Assembly (NCBI RefSeq): GCF_900111305.1 | Contig: NZ_FOGS01000009.1 | Coordinates: 1-64,000 of the forward strand | Origin: Vreelandella subterranea | Lineage (GTDB): Bacteria > Pseudomonadota > Gammaproteobacteria > Pseudomonadales > Halomonadaceae | Direction: 5' to 3' | Length of the DNA: 64,000 bases | Shown here: piece after piece, positions 55,459-64,000 of the stretch | How the letters are laid out: the number at the start of each line of letters is the position of its first letter | How positions within the stretch are numbered: position 1 is the stretch's first letter | Made by a program: the position numbers and the translations under genes | The notes under the pieces: model-generated | What the model saw: the letters and a program-made list of their open reading frames with translations, nothing else | Databases searched by the model: none | What the model was told of the DNA's origin: nothing

Positions 55459-55916
55459 GTGATCGTTCGCGTACCAATCAGTTGCTCTATCAGGCTGAAC
55501 TGCTGGCGACCTCAGCCAACGCCGATGACGAGCATGCCGTGGCGAGAGGTATGGCGCAGGAAGAGGGTGCGCTTGCCCTCTTTGAGCTGGCGCTTACGTC
55601 GTTGCTGCGCGAAGTAACAGAGCACGCTCGTCTGACGCAGCACGATTGGCGCTACCTGTTGTCTGAGGAAGGGCCGGCGATGGCCGAGCTTCAGCGCCTG
55701 CGCGACCTGGCTCACCATCCGGATTCTTGGCTAAACTGGCTGGTGGGGCAGCTGGATAAACTGCACAGCAGTGAAGGCGTGGCCAAGCGCCGAGCTTCCC
55801 AGCCCGGGATGATCGCGGTCGGCGATCAAGCCAGCTTGCGCGAGCAGCTTCAGACCCATCTCGAGTCGGCCAAGCGAGAGGTCGCCGCGCTGCGCGAAAC
55901 CAGTCAAGAGTGGTAA
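55455..55916 (+). CDS. DUF6586 protein coupled to topA
   Basis: 153 residues, all helix ([38 protein letters not shown], a [16 protein letters not shown] tail). It matches the small protein found directly after topA in pseudomonads and relatives. Function unknown. The ATGA overlap implies matched expression with topoisomerase I. Confidence 0.83.
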   Translation: MSDRSRTNQLLYQAELLATSANADDEHAVARGMAQEEGALALFELALTSLLREVTEHARLTQHDWRYLLSEEGPAMAELQRLRDLAHHPDSWLNWLVGQLDKLHSSEGVAKRRASQPGMIAVGDQASLREQLQTHLESAKREVAALRETSQEW

Positions 55917-55998
55917 TCAGAGTGGTCATAAAAGTGGTAATGGGAAGTTAACTAGACCGCGTTGCTCTATGAAGCCGCGATGTAGGAAGGGAGAAACA

Positions 55999-56463
55999 AT
56001 GCGCTACAACCAAGTAAAAGATTTGATTGTCTGGGTCGAAGCCTACCATGGGCGTCTAGCCGAACAGTACCGCGCCAAAGCCGATGCTGCCGAAAGCGAA
56101 AGACTGCAGATGGTGCTCAGTTATCTGGCGAACCATGAAACGCGCATGCAGGCAGGCTTGCGTGCTATCTTCGATGAGTCACATGAAAAGCGCGATGTGC
56201 TGGATACATGGTTTGACGATCCCAATGACTTTCCACAGCCGCCGCAACTGGAGGAATTGGCCGATAAGCCCGTTGGCAACTCCATCGACTCGGTCATGGA
56301 ATCGGCTGTTGAAGCGCATCGTACCCTTGAGGCGCTCTACCGCCACCGGGTCAATCGGGCGGTGATCGAACCGGAAGCTGAATTTTTTAACGCCCTGGCG
56401 GAAGGCCATAATGCCGAACTTCGTCGCATCGTGGCAGGTATTGAAGAGCTGCAGGGCGTCTAG
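55999..56463 (+). CDS. Small helical protein, ferritin-like pattern
   Basis: 154 residues from the ATG at 55999 (AGGAAGGGAGA upstream). Predicted four to five helices with spaced His and Glu: VEAYHGRLAEQYRAKA, YLANHETRMQAGL, ESAVEAHRTLEALYRHR and EGHNAELRRIVAGIEEL. The HE/AEFFNALAEGHNAE arrangement resembles ferritin-like or hemerythrin-like bundles that bind iron, but no diagnostic motif is complete. I do not know its function. Confidence 0.7.
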   Translation: MRYNQVKDLIVWVEAYHGRLAEQYRAKADAAESERLQMVLSYLANHETRMQAGLRAIFDESHEKRDVLDTWFDDPNDFPQPPQLEELADKPVGNSIDSVMESAVEAHRTLEALYRHRVNRAVIEPEAEFFNALAEGHNAELRRIVAGIEELQGV

Positions 56464-56503
56464 CGCTGTATCGCCTTGACCTCCATCTTGATGAGAGTAT
56501 TGA

Positions 56504-57136
56504 ATGAAGCCGGTAACTCGTCGTCGTTTTCTGGCCCTGGCCCTTGGTTGGCCAGTCGCTGCCAATGCAGCGGCCAGCGTCACTCTGTCGTCCGAAGTCT
56601 ATCCCGACCTGGTTGCCAACCAGCTTGAACGTGCCGCATCGCCCCGTGAGCCCTATGAACAATGGGTGCTGGTCGATGATAAAGCATCAACACTGACCGT
56701 GTTTCGCGGGTATACAGTGGTAGAGGAATTTCATCCTGTCTCACTCGGCCGTGGTGGTGCCAGGACGCAGCGACTGCGTGGTGATAACACCACCCCTCTG
56801 GGCGAATTCCGGGTTTACCGCTTCAATCACGACAGCAAATGGCATATTTTCATGGGAGTCGATTATCCGACCCCCGCTCACGCTCGGATGGCTCTGCAGC
56901 AGGGTATCTATTCCCAGGCGGATTATGATGCCTATTTTGATTATTATCGCCGACACCGGCAGCCACCCCAGAATACCGTGCTCGGTGGGGCCATTGGCAT
57001 TCATGGACTGGGGGAGGCAGATCCCGATATTCATGACCGCTATAACTGGACCCAGGGCTGTGTGGCCGTCACTAATTCGCAAATTGAGCGCCTGGCTGAA
57101 CTTGTCAAGGTTGGCACTCGCGTAGTGATCCGCTAA
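56504..57136 (+). CDS. YkuD-fold L,D-transpeptidase-like protein with twin-arginine signal
   Basis: 210 residues. N-terminus MKPVTRRRFLALALGW is a Tat-like or strongly basic Sec signal. The domain has WVLVDDKASTLTVFRG, TPLGEFRVYRF, AIGIHGLGEADP and the Cys segment NWTQGCVAVTNSQI, in place of the usual SHGCVR. The catalytic Cys and nearby His are present. It belongs to the murein-linking YkuD superfamily (YafK/ErfK-like); substrate unknown. Confidence 0.85.
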   Translation: MKPVTRRRFLALALGWPVAANAAASVTLSSEVYPDLVANQLERAASPREPYEQWVLVDDKASTLTVFRGYTVVEEFHPVSLGRGGARTQRLRGDNTTPLGEFRVYRFNHDSKWHIFMGVDYPTPAHARMALQQGIYSQADYDAYFDYYRRHRQPPQNTVLGGAIGIHGLGEADPDIHDRYNWTQGCVAVTNSQIERLAELVKVGTRVVIR

Positions 57137-57348
57137 GCTGGTGTTGTAGAAGGAAGTTTGAGGTTTTAAATACGTGGCTATAGACATCCGCTGTGGATTG
57201 TAATAAAACAGCGTTTGACTTACGTGCTTCGCGGCACAAGTCACGGTCAAGAACCTGCACCGCAGGTAGACAAATTTAGGCCCATCTCGTAGGCTTATGT
57301 TTGTCATACCATTAACGTTGTACCCAAGGAAGATTCAAGGAGAACACG
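57137..57348. promoter_or_regulatory. Intergenic region upstream of the lipoprotein gene
   Basis: No gene. A hairpin-forming stretch CTTACGTGC / GCACAAG at 57217-57242 and a TAGACA-17-TAGGCT pair (57268-57296) are the only signals; the latter is a weak promoter guess. CAAGGAGA before the ATG is a strong ribosome site, as expected for an abundant lipoprotein. Confidence 0.3.
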
Positions 57349-57612
57349 ATGACTTTCAAGACGACTCTGAAGATGTCTGCTGCTGCTGCTTCATTGGCCA
57401 TTCTGGCCGGTTGTGCCTCTACTGGTGCGCTCGAAGAAGTACGCATGACAGCCGAATCAGCACAAGCTGACGCCGCTGAAGCACGTAGCACGGCTTCTCA
57501 AGCTCTGAACACTGCAAACCAGGCTCAGCGCGACGCGCAAGCTGCCCTGCAGATGTCTGAGCAGAACCGTGCAGAAATGGAGCGCATGTTCGAGCGCTCT
57601 ATGCAGAAGTAA
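57349..57612 (+). CDS. Lpp/OprI-type outer membrane lipoprotein
   Basis: 87 residues. Lipobox LAGC gives lipidated Cys22; the remainder is an Ala-rich heptad coiled coil (AESAQADAAEARSTAS, ALNTANQAQRDAQAAL) that forms a trimer. The last residue is Lys87 (RSMQK), the kind of C-terminal Lys that L,D-transpeptidases link to diaminopimelate. The gene is followed by a strong terminator and faces an ErfK-type L,D-transpeptidase. Confidence 0.92.
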   Translation: MTFKTTLKMSAAAASLAILAGCASTGALEEVRMTAESAQADAAEARSTASQALNTANQAQRDAQAALQMSEQNRAEMERMFERSMQK

Positions 57613-57662
57613 TATGACTTAGCGGTTGCGAGAGCCAAGCTTTCGCAACCATTTGGCATATG

Positions 57663-57689
57663 AAAAACCCCGCTTCGGCGGGGTTTTTT
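57663..57689. terminator. Bidirectional terminator after the lipoprotein gene
   Basis: AAAAACCCCGC-TTC-GGCGGGGTTTTTT: stem of GC pairs flanked by A and T runs, working in both directions between the convergent genes. Confidence 0.88.
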
Positions 57690-57725
57690 GTTGCTGGTTA
57701 TTCAGGGGCTATGGGGCGCATATGT

Positions 57726-58880
57726 TTACGCTTCTTTATCGTCGCCCTGGGTTTCGGTTAGCTCGATTTTATCAAAGATGCCTTGCTCAAGGGGGGCGGC
57801 TTCCTCTTCGGCTGCTGGCTGATTCGGCTCGGCAGCGGGTGCCTGGGGTCCGTACAGGGCGATAAACTGGCCGTTGGGCGACTCAACCGCACGTCTGACC
57901 TGGGAATAATCCACCGGAATATTGTCTTCGGTCAACTCCGAGACGCGCTTGAGAGCTTCCAGCAGCGGTTCAAAGTCTTCCATGTTTTCTTCCAACTGCG
58001 GGTAAGACTGCACAAACAGGGTGCCGTCAGACGCCCAGCCGGCCTTGAAAGGGGCGTCTATCAAGTTCACCGGGGTGCCGCTGGGGACGCGCTCGTATAG
58101 AGACTCGATATCCTCCGGGTACATGCGGATACAGCCTCGACTAACGCGCATGCCGACACCGTCAGGCCGGTTGGTGCCGTGGATCAGGTAGCTGGGGAGT
58201 CCCAGCAGGATGGCATGTCGTCCCAACGGGTTATCTGGGCCGGGGGGCACGATAGAGGGGGCGGGTTCACCCCGTTCGGCGGCTTCGCGTCGCATGGAAG
58301 CGGGAGGTGACCAGGCCGGGTCTTTAACCTTGACGGTGGTCTTGGTCTTGCCCACTGGCGTCGCGAATTCCTCGCGGCCTACGCTCACCGGATAGGTCTC
58401 GACGATGCCCGGCTTGTCAGCGGGGTAGTAGTAAAGCCGCAACTCGGACAGGTTGATCACGATGCCTTCGCGTTCTACCGGCGGCAGTATGTAGCGGGAT
58501 GGAATAACCACCTCGGTGCCTTCGCCAGGCACCCAGATGCTGACATCAGGATTGGCCATGCGAATTTCTTCATAGCCAATGTTGTGTCGCCGGGCTACAT
58601 CGATAAGCGTGTCTTCATGGTTATCGACGGTGACGGTGTAGGTTTCGCCAATCACGTCTCCTTCATCGGGAATGTAGAATTCACCCCGGGGCAGATGGTT
58701 AGGCCCCCCCAATGCGGCGAGCTCGGCGCTTTCAATGGCGGTGTCGCTCAGTTCGGGCGTGTTCTGGTTGGCCTGCTCGTTGTCGGCAGGCTGAGCCATC
58801 ACCGGCGATGAAAGGCTTGCCGTCAGCAGAACCGCAAGGCTGGTAGGGCCCCAGCGAAAAAAAGTATGCCGAATGTTCAT
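57726..58880 (-). CDS. ErfK/YbiS-type L,D-transpeptidase
   Basis: 384 residues. Signal peptide (SLAVLLTASLSSPVMA), a LysM-like region (YTVTVDNHEDTLIDVARRH to GTEVVIPSRY), then the YkuD domain with YLIHGTNRPDGVGMRVSRGCIRMYPED, whose Cys is the nucleophile. The C-terminal tail is acidic and Ala/Pro-rich. Such enzymes anchor Lpp to peptidoglycan through its terminal Lys; the Lpp gene is the convergent neighbour. Confidence 0.93.
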   Translation of the reverse strand: MNIRHTFFRWGPTSLAVLLTASLSSPVMAQPADNEQANQNTPELSDTAIESAELAALGGPNHLPRGEFYIPDEGDVIGETYTVTVDNHEDTLIDVARRHNIGYEEIRMANPDVSIWVPGEGTEVVIPSRYILPPVEREGIVINLSELRLYYYPADKPGIVETYPVSVGREEFATPVGKTKTTVKVKDPAWSPPASMRREAAERGEPAPSIVPPGPDNPLGRHAILLGLPSYLIHGTNRPDGVGMRVSRGCIRMYPEDIESLYERVPSGTPVNLIDAPFKAGWASDGTLFVQSYPQLEENMEDFEPLLEALKRVSELTEDNIPVDYSQVRRAVESPNGQFIALYGPQAPAAEPNQPAAEEEAAPLEQGIFDKIELTETQGDDKEA

Positions 58881-58948
58881 GAGTCATCCTAATCAGTGAA
58901 TTCATCGCTAATGCAGGCGATGACAACAGGTCCAGTTTGCCGCAACCG

Positions 58949-61900
58949 TCAGGCTGCCGCCACTTTTTGATTGAGTGTGGTTAACAGTGACTCGATATGT
59001 TCGAACCGCTGGTCAACTTTTTCCATGTCAAGTTCAAAGCGTAATGTATCCGAACCGTCCAGGCGGTAGTGCTGCGGCGAGCTTTGAATAAGCGTGACCA
59101 GAGTGTAGGGGTCCACCTGAGTGTGGGCGTCAAAGATAATCCGGCCGCGCTTCTCACCGGCCTCTAACCGCTTGATGCCAAGTTGCTCGGCTCGCTGGCG
59201 TAGTCGCGTTTGGCGTATCAGGTGCTTTAGCGGCGCTGGCAATAAGCCAAAGCGGTCAATCAGTTCTACCTGCAATTCTTTAAGCTCGGCGTCGCTTTGG
59301 GTGTTGGCAATGCGTTTGTACATGACCAGCCGCTGCTGGACGTCATGGATGTAGTCATCAGGAATCAGTGCAGGCAGGTTAAGGCTGATTTCAACGCCGC
59401 TATCGAAGGGGGCATCGATATTTGGGGTCTTGCCGGCACGAATGGCTTTCACGGCGCGGTCGAGCATTTCCATATAGAGAGTGTAGCCGATGGTTTCCAT
59501 TTGCCCACTCTGTTCATCACCGAGCAGCTCGCCTGCGCCGCGGATTTCCATGTCGTGGCTCGCCAGGGTGAAGCCCGCGCCCAGGTCATCCGAGGCGCTG
59601 ATCGCCTCCAGACGCTTGACGGCATCCCGGGTCATGGCCTTGGGCGTCGGAGTGAGCAGGTAAGCGTAAGCCTGGTGGTGGCTGCGGCCCACACGCCCGC
59701 GCAGTTGGTGAAGCTGTGCCAGGCCAAACTTGTCGGCGCGTTCAATGATGATGGTATTGGCACTGGGTACGTCGATGCCGGTTTCAATGATGGTCGAGCA
59801 GACAAGCACGTTGAAGCGGCGGTGGTAGAAATCGGACATGACCCGTTCGAGGTTACGTTCGGGGAGCTGGCCATGGGCAACGGCGACGCGGGCCTCAGGG
59901 ATCAAGGAACGAATACGCTCGGCGGTATTCTCAATGGTCTTGACTTCATTGTGCAGAAAGTAGACCTGGCCACCACGCAGTATTTCACGCAGCAGCGCCT
60001 CTTTGATAACGCCGTCCTGATGTTGCTGAACAAAGGTTTTGACCGATAGGCGACGGGGCGGCGGTGTCGCGATGATCGACAGGTCACGAATGCCGCTCAT
60101 CGCCATGTTGAGCGTCCGGGGAATAGGCGTGGCCGTCAATGTCAGGATATCGATCTGGGCGCGCAGGGTTTTGAGCTTTTCTTTCTGGGCGACGCCAAAG
60201 CGGTGTTCTTCATCGATGATCAACAGGCCCATCTTGGGCAGCTCAACGTTATTCCCGAGTAGCTTGTGGGTGCCGATCACGATGTCGGTCTGGCCGTTCT
60301 TGATATCGTCCAGCGTCTTTTTCATCTCCTTGCCGTGGGTAAAGCGCGAAATGAGGCCGATATTGACCGCGGTGTCGGCAAACCGGTCGCGGAAGTTCTC
60401 AAAATGCTGACGGGCCAGCAGGGTGGTAGGGACCAGCACCACCACCTGGCGGCCCGACTGAACCGCCAGAAAGGCGGCGCGCATGGCAACCTCGGTCTTG
60501 CCGAAGCCCACGTCGCCGCAGACGACCCGGTCCATGGGTTGCGGCGATGTCATATCGTCGATGACGGCTTCAATGGCGGCTTGTTGATCGGCGGTTTCTT
60601 CAAACGGGAAGCTGCCCGCGAAACGCGCGTATTCATCACCCGGTGCTTCATACACCACGCCCTGCTGCGCTTCGCGACGGGCATAGACATCCAGTAATTC
60701 AGCGGCGGTGTCGCGAATTTTCTCGGCGGCTTTCTTGCGGGCTTTTTCCCATTGGTCCGAGCCCAGCTTGTGCAGCGGGGCCAGCTCATCGTCGGCGCCG
60801 CTGTAGCGCGAGATCAGGTGAAGGCTATCCACCGGCACATAAAGTTTGGCGCCGTCGGCATACTCCAGTGCCAAGAATTCATTGGCCTGACCGCCAGCCT
60901 CAAGCGCTTCCAGGCCGATGTAACGGCCTACGCCGTGGGCCTGGTGGACCACGGGTGCACCCTTGCGCAGTTCTGAGAGGTGGCGAACGGCAAATTCATT
61001 ATCGTCGGTGGCCTTCTCACGGCGCCGACTCTGGCGGACCACATCGCCGAACAGTTCTGTCTCGCTGATGACGGCAAGCGGCGGGTCGGTCAGCCAGAGT
61101 CCGCTGTCAATCAGCCCCTCGGTGATGGCGATGTGCTGGTCACTGGCAAGGAAGTCTTTAAACCCGTCAACGTGCGGCAGTTTCAGCGACAATGGTGCCA
61201 GCACGTCTTCAAGGGCTTCGCGTCGTCCGCGTGACTCGGCAACCAGCAGCACGCGTGAATCCTGCTCGTGCTCGAGGAAATTGGCAAAGTCGTTCAGTGG
61301 CCGTTTGGCCCGGGAGTCGATCGCCACCGTTGGCAATGGCCTGGCTTCGGGCGTCAGGGCGTGCCGCTGTTCCGGGTCGTCACTTAGTTCAACCCGTGGG
61401 CGCTGCTTGATGGCCGAAAAGACATCGCTGACCGGAAAGAATGCACGGTGTGGCGGCAAAAGCGGTCGTGTTGGGTCGACCCCCAGGTTGGCATAGCGGC
61501 TTTCGATGGCCTGCCAGTGCTGTTCGGCAGCCGCATAGACACCCGGCAGCAGGGCGACCCGGGTATCCTTAGTCAAGTGGTCAAACAGCGAGGCCGTTTG
61601 CTCAAAAAACAGGGGGAGGTAGTGTTCCAGCCCCGGCGAGGGAATGCCTTTGAGGGCATCGTTGTACAGCGGGCACTGGCGCGGATCGACATCGAAAAGC
61701 GTCTCGAACTGCTCGCGGAAGCAGGCAATCGATGAGCGGCTCAGCGAGTATTCATGGGCCGGCAGCAGTTCGATCCGGTCGAGCTTGTCGGTTGAGCGCT
61801 GGCTGCCCGGGTCAAAATGACGCAGGGTATCGATTTCATCGTCGAACAGATCAATCCGGATGGGGGCGTCCATGCCCATGGCAAACAGGTCGATCAAGGC

Positions 61901-62398
61901 CCCGCGCATGGCGTATTCGCCCGGCTCATAGACGGTTTCCACTGCCCGGTAGCCCGCTCGTGAGAGTGCCTCGCGAAACGGCTCGCGGTCGAGTTTGTCG
62001 CCGACAGTCAGGGTCAGGACACGCCCGGCGATGTAGTCAACGGGCGGTAAGCGCTGCATCAGCGTATTGATAGGCACCAGAACGAGCCCGCGTACCCCGT
62101 CCTGAAGCTGGCGCAGTGTGCGCAGTCGAGCGGAGACGATATCCTGGTGGGGTGAAAAGCTGTCATAGGGCAGCGTTTCCCAGTCAGGGAAGGGCAATAC
62201 CGGGACATCGCTATAAAACGACAGGTCCTGCTCGAGGCGCTGGGCGCTGGCGGTGCTTGGCGTGATCACCAGCAAGGGGGCGTCGGCGGCCAGGCGTGCC
62301 AGGGCAAGCGCCGACGCGCTACCGGGGGGCGATGTCCAATAGAGTGTATCGCGCACGCCCTCGGGCTGGGGCGGAGCAAGTAGAGAAAACGTGGGCAT
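58949..62398 (-). CDS. mfd: Transcription-repair coupling factor
   Basis: 1149 residues from the ATG at 62398, equal to E. coli Mfd (1148). N-terminal UvrB-like region, RNA-polymerase-interacting domain (LRKGAPVVHQAHGVGRYIGL), translocase motifs VCGDVGFGKTEVAMRAA (Walker A), LLIIDEEHRFGVAQKE (II), LTATPIPRTLNMA (III), STIIETGIDVPSANTIII (V), QLRGRVGRSHHQAYAYL (VI), and the C-terminal TRCF domain. It removes stalled RNA polymerase and recruits UvrA. Divergent from gap. Confidence 0.97.
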   Translation of the reverse strand: MPTFSLLAPPQPEGVRDTLYWTSPPGSASALALARLAADAPLLVITPSTASAQRLEQDLSFYSDVPVLPFPDWETLPYDSFSPHQDIVSARLRTLRQLQDGVRGLVLVPINTLMQRLPPVDYIAGRVLTLTVGDKLDREPFREALSRAGYRAVETVYEPGEYAMRGALIDLFAMGMDAPIRIDLFDDEIDTLRHFDPGSQRSTDKLDRIELLPAHEYSLSRSSIACFREQFETLFDVDPRQCPLYNDALKGIPSPGLEHYLPLFFEQTASLFDHLTKDTRVALLPGVYAAAEQHWQAIESRYANLGVDPTRPLLPPHRAFFPVSDVFSAIKQRPRVELSDDPEQRHALTPEARPLPTVAIDSRAKRPLNDFANFLEHEQDSRVLLVAESRGRREALEDVLAPLSLKLPHVDGFKDFLASDQHIAITEGLIDSGLWLTDPPLAVISETELFGDVVRQSRRREKATDDNEFAVRHLSELRKGAPVVHQAHGVGRYIGLEALEAGGQANEFLALEYADGAKLYVPVDSLHLISRYSGADDELAPLHKLGSDQWEKARKKAAEKIRDTAAELLDVYARREAQQGVVYEAPGDEYARFAGSFPFEETADQQAAIEAVIDDMTSPQPMDRVVCGDVGFGKTEVAMRAAFLAVQSGRQVVVLVPTTLLARQHFENFRDRFADTAVNIGLISRFTHGKEMKKTLDDIKNGQTDIVIGTHKLLGNNVELPKMGLLIIDEEHRFGVAQKEKLKTLRAQIDILTLTATPIPRTLNMAMSGIRDLSIIATPPPRRLSVKTFVQQHQDGVIKEALLREILRGGQVYFLHNEVKTIENTAERIRSLIPEARVAVAHGQLPERNLERVMSDFYHRRFNVLVCSTIIETGIDVPSANTIIIERADKFGLAQLHQLRGRVGRSHHQAYAYLLTPTPKAMTRDAVKRLEAISASDDLGAGFTLASHDMEIRGAGELLGDEQSGQMETIGYTLYMEMLDRAVKAIRAGKTPNIDAPFDSGVEISLNLPALIPDDYIHDVQQRLVMYKRIANTQSDAELKELQVELIDRFGLLPAPLKHLIRQTRLRQRAEQLGIKRLEAGEKRGRIIFDAHTQVDPYTLVTLIQSSPQHYRLDGSDTLRFELDMEKVDQRFEHIESLLTTLNQKVAAA

Positions 62399-62494
62399 AA
62401 TAAAGGTGTCGTTCTGCGCTGAAACGGAGCCTAGATCATACACGATCAATGCTTTCAGGCAGAAGCAGCCCGCTTGTAGTCAAACCGCCGTTTA

Positions 62495-62509
62495 TGTAAT
62501 CCCCCTACA
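62495..62509. promoter_or_regulatory. HexR-like palindrome upstream of gap
   Basis: TGTAATCCCCCTACA has the length and half-sites of the HexR operator (TGTAATTAAATTACA in other gammaproteobacteria): ten of fifteen positions match and the mismatches lie in the centre. HexR controls gap, zwf and edd according to KDPG. Centred about 64 bases before the predicted gap start. Confidence 0.5.
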
Positions 62510-62530
62510 TCGTCTGCGACTATCCAGGCA

Positions 62531-62559
62531 TTGCGGCTCATTCAGTGGCTACGGATAAT
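62531..62559 (+). promoter_or_regulatory. Sigma-70 promoter of gap
   Basis: TTGCGG (62531-62536), 17-base spacer, GATAAT (62554-62559). Ideal spacing and a five-of-six -10 box; transcription would start near 62566, a 30-base leader. Confidence 0.6.
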
Positions 62560-62596
62560 ACACTTGAAAATTATTCATTACTTAATGAGGCCGCAC

Positions 62597-64000
62597 GTGA
62601 GTCAGCAAACGCTCGATAACGTTTTTCAGGAATGGCAAAGCAACGAAGCTCTGGCGGAGCAGATGATCCCATTGGTCGGCCGTCTGTACCGTCAGCATAA
62701 TGTTGTGGCGACCATGTACGGGCGTTCGTTGATCAATCAGTCGGTCATCCGCATTCTCAAGGACCATCGTTTTGTGCGCAAAATCGAAGGGACTGAGCTG
62801 TCGGTGGAAGACACCTTTCCGATTGTCAAAACGCTGTGCGAGTTGAACCTTGGGCCTGCCCACGTAGATGTCGGCAAGCTGGCCGTGATGCTGAAACGGC
62901 AGGGCGGTGGCGATGTCGAGACCTTCCTGCGCAAGGAACTGCACCAGATCGTCGACGGTTACCAGCCGGGTGGCAGCAAGGGTGAGCCCAAGGACGTCGT
63001 GCTTTACGGGTTTGGTCGTATTGGCCGTTTACTGGCGCGGGTACTGATCGAAAAAGCCGGTGGCGGCAATCTGCTGCAGCTACGGGCGATCGTCGTGCGC
63101 GGGCGTGGCGATGTGGCGAAGGATCTGGAGAAGCGGGCCAGTCTGTTACGCCGTGATTCGGTTCACGGACCTTTTGAAGGCACCATTGCCGTTGACGCTG
63201 AGGCGCGCACATTGACGGTCAACGGTAACGTGGTGCAGGTAATTTATGCCGATAACCCCAGTGATATTGACTATACGGATTACGGCATCAACAACGCGGT
63301 GATCGTCGATAACACCGGGATATGGCGTGACGAGGCGGGCCTGGGTCAACATGTCGCATGCCAGGGCGCTTCCAAGGCATTGCTGACGGCACCGGGTAAA
63401 GGCGATATCAAGAATATTGTCTATGGCATCAACCATGAGTCGATTACCGAGCAGGACCGTATCGTGTCGGCAGCCTCCTGTACCACCAATGCCATCGTGC
63501 CGGTGCTCAAGGCGCTCAACGACGAGTACGGCGTCGTTAACGGCCATGTTGAGACCGTCCATGCCTATACCAACGACCAGAACCTGATCGATAACTATCA
63601 CAAGGGCGACCGGCGCGGGCGCAGTGCCGCCCTCAATATGGTGTTGACCGAAACCGGGGCGGCCAAGGCGGTGGCGAAAGCATTGCCGGAGCTTGAAGGC
63701 AAGCTGACGGGGAACGCGATCCGCGTACCCATTCCCAATGTGTCCATGGCGATCCTGAACCTGACGCTCGACAAGACGACCGACGTCGACGCCTTGAACG
63801 ACTACCTGCGGCGTATGTCGATTGACTCGGCCTACCAGAAGCAAATCGACTTCGTGGATTCGCCTGAGGTGGTCTCGTCCGATTTTGTGGGCAACCGGCA
63901 CGCCGGGATTGTGGATGCCAAGGCCACCATTGCCAACGGTCATCATGCCGTTGTTTATGTGTGGTACGACAACGAATTTGGTTATAGCTGCCAGGTGATT
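62597..64000 (+). CDS. gap: Glyceraldehyde-3-phosphate dehydrogenase, long form, cut at the window end
   Basis: 468 codons to the right edge, reading frame still open. The start is taken as the GTG at 62597 (TGAGG site seven bases upstream, family-like MSQQTLDNVF); an in-frame ATG at 62585 is an alternative. N-terminal extension of about 125 residues, then VVLYGFGRIGRLLARVLIEK (NAD fold), catalytic Cys295 in SAASCTTNAIVP, HAYTNDQNLIDNYHKGDRRG and VYVWYDNEFGYSCQV. About 20 residues are missing. The extended form occurs in pseudomonads and halomonads, often used for gluconeogenesis. Confidence 0.95.
   Translation, partial: MSQQTLDNVFQEWQSNEALAEQMIPLVGRLYRQHNVVATMYGRSLINQSVIRILKDHRFVRKIEGTELSVEDTFPIVKTLCELNLGPAHVDVGKLAVMLKRQGGGDVETFLRKELHQIVDGYQPGGSKGEPKDVVLYGFGRIGRLLARVLIEKAGGGNLLQLRAIVVRGRGDVAKDLEKRASLLRRDSVHGPFEGTIAVDAEARTLTVNGNVVQVIYADNPSDIDYTDYGINNAVIVDNTGIWRDEAGLGQHVACQGASKALLTAPGKGDIKNIVYGINHESITEQDRIVSAASCTTNAIVPVLKALNDEYGVVNGHVETVHAYTNDQNLIDNYHKGDRRGRSAALNMVLTETGAAKAVAKALPELEGKLTGNAIRVPIPNVSMAILNLTLDKTTDVDALNDYLRRMSIDSAYQKQIDFVDSPEVVSSDFVGNRHAGIVDAKATIANGHHAVVYVWYDNEFGYSCQVI

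Noticed and set aside
1..64000. tRNA, rRNA, CRISPR arrays or prophage
   Set aside because: No cloverleaf-like sequence, regular direct repeats or phage structural genes were seen in any gap.

Overview
The window looks like the chromosome of a halophilic gammaproteobacterium of the Halomonadaceae (Halomonas type). This is inferred from protein character and gene order: the proA-nadD-rsfS-rlmH-mrdA-rodA-mltB-rlpA-dacA-ybeD-lipB envelope block, topA followed directly by a DUF6586 gene, mfd divergent from a long-form gap gene, and GC-rich, acidic coding sequence throughout. I see no rRNA, tRNA, CRISPR array or prophage.

Left edge (1-4300) is the accessory part. It holds the tail of an IS1182-type transposase, then an AT-richer orphan gene (335-1363) framed by integron-like recombination sites (GTTAGG at 320 and an attC-like element at 1376-1430). 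Next come a Rho paralogue without the RNA-binding domain, a RhlE-type helicase, and a 50-codon remnant of soxR that keeps the whole [2Fe-2S] cysteine motif.

4300-14530 is a mosaic of housekeeping and accessory genes: a nitrilase-family amidase, a peptidase-M15-like protein, a dehalogenase-type hydrolase, a helical-repeat/YehS pair, DUF4019, the NfeD-slipin membrane pair, DUF1206, an Asp/Glu racemase lacking one catalytic cysteine, glutaminase, and an AraC-Ada fusion.

14530-23450 carries a subtilisin-like lipoprotein with an autotransporter-like C-terminus, an isolated cobQ, RidA, a MoxR/VWA pair, a collapsed vapBC locus, and a strong candidate small RNA: a near-perfect sigma-54 promoter followed by four consecutive hairpins, the last an intrinsic terminator. 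ompW follows.

23475-31516 is one minus-strand peptide-utilisation cluster, dppABCDF-lysR-pepQ. 31784-38261 holds a thioredoxin-fold protein, mpl-ubiX-lysE, and a minus-strand operon of two degenerate GGDEF membrane proteins followed by a DedA-PAP2 fusion.

38454-48801 is the elongasome and lipoate block (proA to lipB). lipA is inverted relative to lipB, and a large PHA-synthase-like DUF3141 protein diverges from lipA. The right end has topA, DUF6586, a YkuD-fold protein, an Lpp/OprI lipoprotein facing an ErfK-type L,D-transpeptidase that could anchor it, mfd, and a gap gene cut by the window edge with a HexR-like palindrome and a clear sigma-70 promoter upstream.

The genes most worth following up are the sigma-54 small RNA, the integron-like cassette protein, the short Rho, the subtilisin-like lipoprotein and the paired degenerate GGDEF proteins.
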